From Polyangiaceae bacterium (lineage in GTDB: Bacteria > Myxococcota_A > Polyangia > Polyangiales > Polyangiaceae), in the NCBI GenBank assembly GCA_022842465.1, contig JALHPN010000009.1, forward strand, positions 19,515 to 83,514: 64,000 nucleotides of DNA, given 5' to 3'. The notes beneath the pieces are model-generated. The model worked only from the letters and a program-made list of their open reading frames with translations. It was not told the origin of the DNA and made no database searches. Shown in pieces: positions 59,395-64,000 of this stretch; within the stretch, counting starts at the first letter, position 1; each line of letters starts with the position of its first letter. Made by a program: the position numbers and the translations under genes.

Positions 59395-60978
59395 TCACTT
59401 CTTCCAGGGGTCGGCGTTGTCGATCGGAAGTCGCTCGGGCGAGACGGACGAGGAGGGCGACGGCGAGGGCGACGGCGAGGGCGAGGGCGCGGGCGACGGA
59501 CGCGCCTCGCTCTTCGTCGCCGGCGCGGCACGCCCGGCAGAGGCGCGCATGCGCGGGAGCTCGTGTGGCGCTGCGGGCGCGCGCGAGGGCGCGTGCGAAG
59601 GGGAGGCTCCACCGCGCGACGAGGTCAGCACCTTCGACCACGGCTGGACGTCGCGTACGGGATGGTTCGCACGTGCGCTCGTGGTGGGCACGCGAGGCGA
59701 CGACTCGAGGAAGGCGAGCACGGCGATCGCGAGGGCCGCCCCGAAGACGCTGGCGATCTCGCGCAGCCTTCCGCGCGGGGCGGATGCTCCCGAGGTCCCG
59801 TCCGGCAGAACGAGCCTCGGCTCACTTACGCGGTTCGGCATCGACGCTTGCGACGGTGGCGCGAGGACGATGGTTTGCTGCTGCAAGGTCGTCTCGTCGA
59901 CCATCGTGCGCTCGTCGCTCGAGTCGCCCTCGTCGAGGGCAGGCGCGACGTGATCGTCCTCCGCCTGCCACGCTTCGGCTGCTTGCGAGACGTGCTTCTT
60001 GAGCTGCTTTCGATCGCGCGCGAAGAGGGATGTCACCAACGACACGAGCTGCTTTCGTGCGATCCGCTCGTGCTCGACCAGCAAGGGCTCGATCGCGTCG
60101 CGCATCGCCGCGGCGCTCTGGAAGCGGTCGGCCGGGTCGAACGCCAGCGCCGTCCTGCAGATCCGGTCGATCTCGACAGGGACCTCCTGCGCGACGTCTC
60201 GCGGCGACGTCGAGTACTCGCCGCGCCCGAGCCGATTCATGATCTCGTGTTGATCGAGCGCGTTCGGCCAGAAGCGCTTCTTCGTCGCCAGCTCCCAGAG
60301 GAGCAGGCCCATGGTGAAGACGTCGCTCCGCGCGTCGATCCCGACGCCTCGCACCTGCTCCGGCGCCATGTACCGGACCTTGCCCTTGACGACGCCGACA
60401 TGCGTCTGGGAGGCGCGGTCGAGCGCTTTGGCGACACCGAAATCGAGCACTTTGCCGTGCCCATCGTAGGTGACGAAGATGTTCTGCGGGCTCACGTCAC
60501 GGTGGACGATCCCCAGAGGGCGGCCCTCTTCGTCGACGAGCGTGTGCGCATAATCGAGCCCCGCCAGCGTGTCGGAGAGCACGGCGAGCAACGCCGCCAT
60601 GGGGATCTCCACGGCCGCGTCTTTGGCTCGGCGCAGCAACGCGTGGAGCGGCTGGCCCTCGAGGAACTCCATCACGAGGAAGTGCTCTCCGTCGCTCTCG
60701 CCGACCTCGTAGAGCTGCACGACGTTCGGGTGCTGCATGCGCGCCGTCACGCGCGCTTCCTCGAGGAGCATGCTCACGAACTCGGCGTCGTCCGCGAGCG
60801 ACGCTCGGAGCCGCTTGATCACCACCAGCTTGAGGAGCCTCGACCCGAGATGGCTGTCGTTGCCGGCGAGGTAGACCTCGCCCATCCCGCCGCGTCCGAG
60901 GTTCGTGATGAGTCGATACTGACCGAATCTCGCGAAGGCCCCCTTGGTTCGCGACTCGGACAGACCATCGAAGGTCAC
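59395..60978 (-). CDS. Membrane Ser/Thr protein kinase with IDNxDPW tail
   Basis: A 527-residue kinase. The kinase domain (20-290) has GRGGMGEVYLA, VVIKRL, HRDVSPQNIFV and VLDFGVAK; a transmembrane helix follows near 410-430 (IASVFGAALAIAVLAFLESS). The extracytoplasmic part is Pro/Ser/Arg-rich, includes a SPSPSPSPSP run from a GAGGGC-like repeat, and ends LPIDNADPWKK. The last motif recurs in the kinase at 61906, which ends TIDNNDPWGQKK. Its start codon overlaps the PP2C stop by 4 nt, so phosphatase and kinase are translationally coupled. Confidence 0.92.
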   Translation of the reverse strand: MTFDGLSESRTKGAFARFGQYRLITNLGRGGMGEVYLAGNDSHLGSRLLKLVVIKRLRASLADDAEFVSMLLEEARVTARMQHPNVVQLYEVGESDGEHFLVMEFLEGQPLHALLRRAKDAAVEIPMAALLAVLSDTLAGLDYAHTLVDEEGRPLGIVHRDVSPQNIFVTYDGHGKVLDFGVAKALDRASQTHVGVVKGKVRYMAPEQVRGVGIDARSDVFTMGLLLWELATKKRFWPNALDQHEIMNRLGRGEYSTSPRDVAQEVPVEIDRICRTALAFDPADRFQSAAAMRDAIEPLLVEHERIARKQLVSLVTSLFARDRKQLKKHVSQAAEAWQAEDDHVAPALDEGDSSDERTMVDETTLQQQTIVLAPPSQASMPNRVSEPRLVLPDGTSGASAPRGRLREIASVFGAALAIAVLAFLESSPRVPTTSARANHPVRDVQPWSKVLTSSRGGASPSHAPSRAPAAPHELPRMRASAGRAAPATKSEARPSPAPSPSPSPSPSPSSSVSPERLPIDNADPWKK

Positions 60979-61868
60979 GACGGCGCACCGCCCGTGCCGA
61001 GCTCTTCGACGGCGATGACGACGATCGATACGTCGTCCGTGCCGCCGGCCCGACGTGTCGCGCTCACGAGCTCGCGAATGGTCGCGTCACTCGCGCGGTG
61101 GCAGCGGATCGTCTGCTCGATGTCCGCGTCGGAGACCGCGCTCGTCAGACCGTCCGAACAGAGGAGGAAGACGTCGCGGGGACGAACGGCGAGGACAGCG
61201 ACGTCGGGTGACACGTCGTCGCTGACGCCGAGCGCGGTCAGGACACGGCCGCCGCCGCCCGATTTCGCGAGCGAATGGTCGCTCGTGAGGCGCTCGAGTC
61301 GCTCGTCGCGAAATCGGTAGCCGCGGCTGTCGCCGACGTGAGCGAGCACCGCAGCCCGGCGATCGCGCGTGAGCTTGAGCGCTACGAGCGTCGCGCACAG
61401 GGACGAAGCGCGCTGCGCACGGAGGACGCGCAGCGCCGCGTTCGCTGCCTGGACCGCGCTCGTCACGCGATCGAGGACGCCGGAGAGGGCGACCGGCTCG
61501 TCCCCGGAGACCGCTTCGAGGAAGACCCGGACGGAGCTCTGACTCGCGACGTCGGGCTCGGCGTGACCTCCGAGCCCGTCCGCCACGGCGAACGCGACGC
61601 CGTCGTCGCTGACGCCCATCGCATCCTCGTTGAACGGGTGGGCGGGGCCGGCGTCCGTACCCGTCGACACCAGGACCCGGCAGGTCGGCGGCCCGTCGCA
61701 CGTCGGCTGATCGAAGACGGCGAGGTCGCAGTGAAACGTCGCGGCCGTGGCCCGAGCGTCCCGCACTTGCTCGACGGGCCGCCGGAGCATCCGCTCACGA
61801 CGGCGTACGACGTGACCCCCGAGGGCGACGCCGCACAGCACGATACCCACGACGAGCCCGACCTCCAC
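60975..61868 (-). CDS. PP2C-family Ser/Thr protein phosphatase, membrane-anchored
   Basis: A 297-residue PP2C (PPM) phosphatase with an N-terminal transmembrane helix (EVGLVVGIVLCGVALGGHVV). Metal-binding residues are in AHPFNEDAMGVSDDGVAFAV, VADGLGGHAE, LAHVGDSRGYRF, CSDGLTSAVSD and GGTDDVSIVVIAV. These enzymes remove phosphate from Ser/Thr using Mn/Mg. The gene overlaps the kinase at 59395 by 4 nt (ATGA) and follows the kinase at 61906 by 37 bp, so it likely reverses phosphorylation by these kinases. Confidence 0.94.
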   Translation of the reverse strand: MEVGLVVGIVLCGVALGGHVVRRRERMLRRPVEQVRDARATAATFHCDLAVFDQPTCDGPPTCRVLVSTGTDAGPAHPFNEDAMGVSDDGVAFAVADGLGGHAEPDVASQSSVRVFLEAVSGDEPVALSGVLDRVTSAVQAANAALRVLRAQRASSLCATLVALKLTRDRRAAVLAHVGDSRGYRFRDERLERLTSDHSLAKSGGGGRVLTALGVSDDVSPDVAVLAVRPRDVFLLCSDGLTSAVSDADIEQTIRCHRASDATIRELVSATRRAGGTDDVSIVVIAVEELGTGGAPS

Positions 61869-61905
61869 GTCGCCTCACGACTCCCACTGACGTTCGGAAA
61901 CGCCC

Positions 61906-63630
61906 TTACTTCTTCTGGCCCCACGGATCGTTGTTGTCGATCGTGAGCGCGCCACCGTTCGGTCGCCGCGCCGTATCCGCCGCGCTCGGATGGGGGGCCG
62001 CGCTCGTCGCGGGCTCCGGCGGCTTCTCGGGGGTCTTGGGCGGCTCGACGCGGTCGGGCTTGCCGGGCGCGGCCGCGATCGCGGGGCGAACCGCGACTGT
62101 GCCCATCACCGCGCCGACGGTCGCGGGCGAGGTGGGCTTCACCTTGTCCGACTTCTTCTCGAGCTCGATGGCGATCGTGACGTCTCGATCGAAGATGTGA
62201 CGCTCGAGGCGAGGGACGTGACCTTCGGCCTCGAAGGAGAGCGTGTGCTCGGCGGTGTCCTTCGGAACGCGGATGTCGAGCGGAAGCTCGCGCTTCGGTC
62301 CGTCGTCGATGCGAACGGTGATGCCGGTAGGTCGTCCCGTCACGCGAACCGCGACGCGCTCTGCGGCTGCCGGCGCGGTCGCCGACGCGGGCTCCGTGGT
62401 GGCCGTCGTCGGTTGTGCCTTGCCGGTCCGCATGGCGAGCCCGGCCACCGCGAGGAGACCGAGCGCACCTGCGCCGACCGCGTACGGTGCCCACGGGCGC
62501 CGCGGGGGCGCCTTCGGCGCCGCCAGGCTCGGGGACGCCGCGCCCTTCTCCTCGACGCTCATCGACACGCCGGTCGGATTCGAGTGCGTGGAATCGATCT
62601 GGAGCGGGACGGCGAGGAAATCTCCGCTCTTGCCGTCGTCGACCGCGGCGAGCTGCGATTCGATCACGCTCTTGATCTCCGCGCGCTTGTCGCGGAAGAG
62701 GTCGATGAGGAACGGCGCGAGCTGGCGGCGCGCTTCGACGAGCTTCCCGCTCTCCACGAGGTGTTGCTCCAGATCAGCGCGGAAGTCTTCGGCAGTCTCG
62801 TAGCGATCGGCCGGGTTCGGCTGGAGCGCGCGCTTGCAGATCCGATCGACCGCGTCGGGCACCGAAGGTTCGACCTCCTGGGGTGACGGGGGAAGCTTGC
62901 CGTTGATGAGCGCCTGGACGATCTGGAGCTCGTCGAGGTTCTTCCACAGGCGCCGCTTCGTCGCGGCTTCCCACAACATCACGCCCGCCGCGAAGATGTC
63001 CGCGCGACGGTCGATCGCTTGGCCGAGCGCCTGCTCCGGCGCCATGTACCGGACCTTGCCCTTGACGACGCCCTGGCGGGTCTCGGAGGCGCGTCCGGCG
63101 GCCTTCGCGATGCCGAAGTCGACGACCTTCACCTGGCCGGCGTACGTCACGAAGATGTTGTGAGGGGTGACGTCGCGATGGACGATTTGGAGGGGAGTCC
63201 CGTCGTAGTCCGCCAGCTCGTGAGCGTGATGGAGGCCGGCGAGGGTCTCCATCAGGATCAGGTAGTAGTGCTCCGGAGCGAGCGTCGCGCCGCCTTCGGT
63301 CGCGCGCTTGGTGCAACGATGCTGGATGCGATGAAGCGGCTGGCCGTCCAAGTACTCCATCGCGATGAAGTACTGATTGGCGACGTGCCCGACCTCGTTC
63401 GTCTGGACGACGTTCGGATGGTTCAAGCGGGCCGCGATGCGCGCTTCATCCACCAACATCGCGACGAACTCTGGTTCGTCGGCGAGGTTCTGCCGCAGTC
63501 GCTTGACGACTGTGAGCTTGCGGAAGCCCGAGCCAGCCGGGCCAGCTTGGACAGCGAGGAACACGTCTGCCATTCCCCCGTGTCCAAGCTCGGCGATGAG
63601 CCTGTACTTGCCAAACATCGTGCTCGCCAT
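61906..63630 (-). CDS. Membrane Ser/Thr protein kinase with PEGA domain and IDNxDPW tail
   Basis: A 574-residue kinase. The kinase domain (10-270) has GHGGMADVFLAV, VVKRLRQNL, HRDVTPHNIFV, VVDFGIAK and APEQALGQAIDRRADIF. A transmembrane helix lies near 370-390 (PYAVGAGALGLLAVAGLAMR), followed by a PEGA-like segment (VTGRPTGITVRIDDGPKREL ... HTLSFEAEGHVPRL) and a Pro/Ala-rich tail ending LTIDNNDPWGQKK. ATG 63630 is chosen; ATG 63618 is a close alternative. It is the first gene of the four-gene kinase/phosphatase operon and divergent from the gene at 63818. Confidence 0.92.
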   Translation of the reverse strand: MASTMFGKYRLIAELGHGGMADVFLAVQAGPAGSGFRKLTVVKRLRQNLADEPEFVAMLVDEARIAARLNHPNVVQTNEVGHVANQYFIAMEYLDGQPLHRIQHRCTKRATEGGATLAPEHYYLILMETLAGLHHAHELADYDGTPLQIVHRDVTPHNIFVTYAGQVKVVDFGIAKAAGRASETRQGVVKGKVRYMAPEQALGQAIDRRADIFAAGVMLWEAATKRRLWKNLDELQIVQALINGKLPPSPQEVEPSVPDAVDRICKRALQPNPADRYETAEDFRADLEQHLVESGKLVEARRQLAPFLIDLFRDKRAEIKSVIESQLAAVDDGKSGDFLAVPLQIDSTHSNPTGVSMSVEEKGAASPSLAAPKAPPRRPWAPYAVGAGALGLLAVAGLAMRTGKAQPTTATTEPASATAPAAAERVAVRVTGRPTGITVRIDDGPKRELPLDIRVPKDTAEHTLSFEAEGHVPRLERHIFDRDVTIAIELEKKSDKVKPTSPATVGAVMGTVAVRPAIAAAPGKPDRVEPPKTPEKPPEPATSAAPHPSAADTARRPNGGALTIDNNDPWGQKK

Positions 63631-63817
63631 GAACGCTCGTCCGATGGTAACGCACAACGCTGAGGGAGGATCTATCGATTCGCACGCCTACATCGCCTTC
63701 GAATGGCGCTGAGAGGCGGACACGACGCCTTCCGGCTCCTCCGTGGAAGGGCGCTCCCGCGGGTTGCCGCGCCTCGCCGCCACGTGATAGCGACGTAACT
63801 GGGGGAGGTGCGAGCTC

Positions 63818-64000
63818 ATGAGCGAAGAAAGCATCTACAAGGTCGACACGGTCCCACCGCCCGGCGACGAAGGAGATGCGTACAACGCGCCGACCCGCGT
63901 CGGCGCGATGCCTCCGATGCAGGTCCTCGAGGCGATGCGCGAGGCGGCCGCGACGTCGTCTCCGATGAAGCCGGTCACGTTGCCCCACGGCTCGCGGTCG
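63818..64000 (+). CDS. Unidentified protein, 5' fragment
   Basis: Sixty-one codons from ATG to the window edge. It begins MSEESIYKVDTVPPPGDEGD and continues with APTRVGAMPPMQVLEAMREA, a Pro-rich, probably disordered start. GGAGGTG lies 9 nt upstream, a good ribosome-binding site. No domain is visible in this part. It is divergent from the kinase gene across 187 bp. Confidence 0.6.
   Translation, partial: MSEESIYKVDTVPPPGDEGDAYNAPTRVGAMPPMQVLEAMREAAATSSPMKPVTLPHGSRS

Overview
The window is high-GC DNA with tightly packed genes and frequent GTG starts. Several gene types point to a myxobacterium, most likely of the Polyangiales (Labilithrix/Sandaracinus-like): Hanks-type Ser/Thr kinases with zinc-ribbon or PEGA modules, a very high density of lipoproteins, DUF2452, Cys-rich lipoproteins, and a hybrid NRPS/PKS. 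No rRNA, tRNA, CRISPR array or insertion sequence was recognised.

0-25 kb is mostly core metabolism and cell biology. It runs from the 3' end of a TldD/PmbA gene and an XRE regulator to scpB/scpA (scpB ends in 35 consecutive Asp), a Ser/Thr kinase with an outer-membrane partner, a cyclophilin lipoprotein, and an orphan FliR/SctT-like export protein. Next come a MaoC hydratase, a GNAT/FAD-oxidase fusion, thiolase, DUF2452, two tandem sensor kinases without a response regulator, a small coiled-coil protein coupled to a GNAT gene, and a two-gene operon in which a fused Kal-Kce enzyme (3-aminobutyryl-CoA ammonia lyase plus 3-keto-5-aminohexanoate cleavage enzyme) overlaps trpE. The block ends with uppS-cdsA and a Glu/Leu-type dehydrogenase followed by a strong hairpin terminator.

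25-48 kb looks like a compact natural-product locus embedded among surface redox genes. It holds a di-haem peroxidase-like lipoprotein, an FAD hydroxylase, and a 2164-residue A-PCP-KS-AT-(DH-like)-ACP-TE synthase. These are followed by lipoproteins, an orphan substrate-binding lipoprotein, an MFS exporter, a SyrP-like Fe(II)/2-oxoglutarate dioxygenase, and an operon of multicopper oxidase, cytochrome c/PHM-like lipoprotein and porin. A single-chain AccA-AccD carboxyltransferase lies convergent to them. The AT carries the malonyl-type HAFH motif and the carboxyltransferase would make malonyl-CoA, so a supply link is plausible but is an inference.

48-58 kb continues with secreted and lipid-anchored proteins: a putative zinc protease, a TPR protein, cytochrome-motif lipoproteins, a second copy of the 566-residue binding lipoprotein in inverted orientation, and a Tat-exported DUF1501 protein paired with a c-type-haem lipoprotein. 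58-64 kb is a signalling cluster of three Ser/Thr kinases and a PP2C phosphatase, two of which overlap by 4 nt, ending with the start of an unidentified gene.

Gene starts were chosen by reading ribosome-binding sites, signal peptides and family N-termini. Domain positions are approximate, and family assignments rest on remembered motifs, not on searches.
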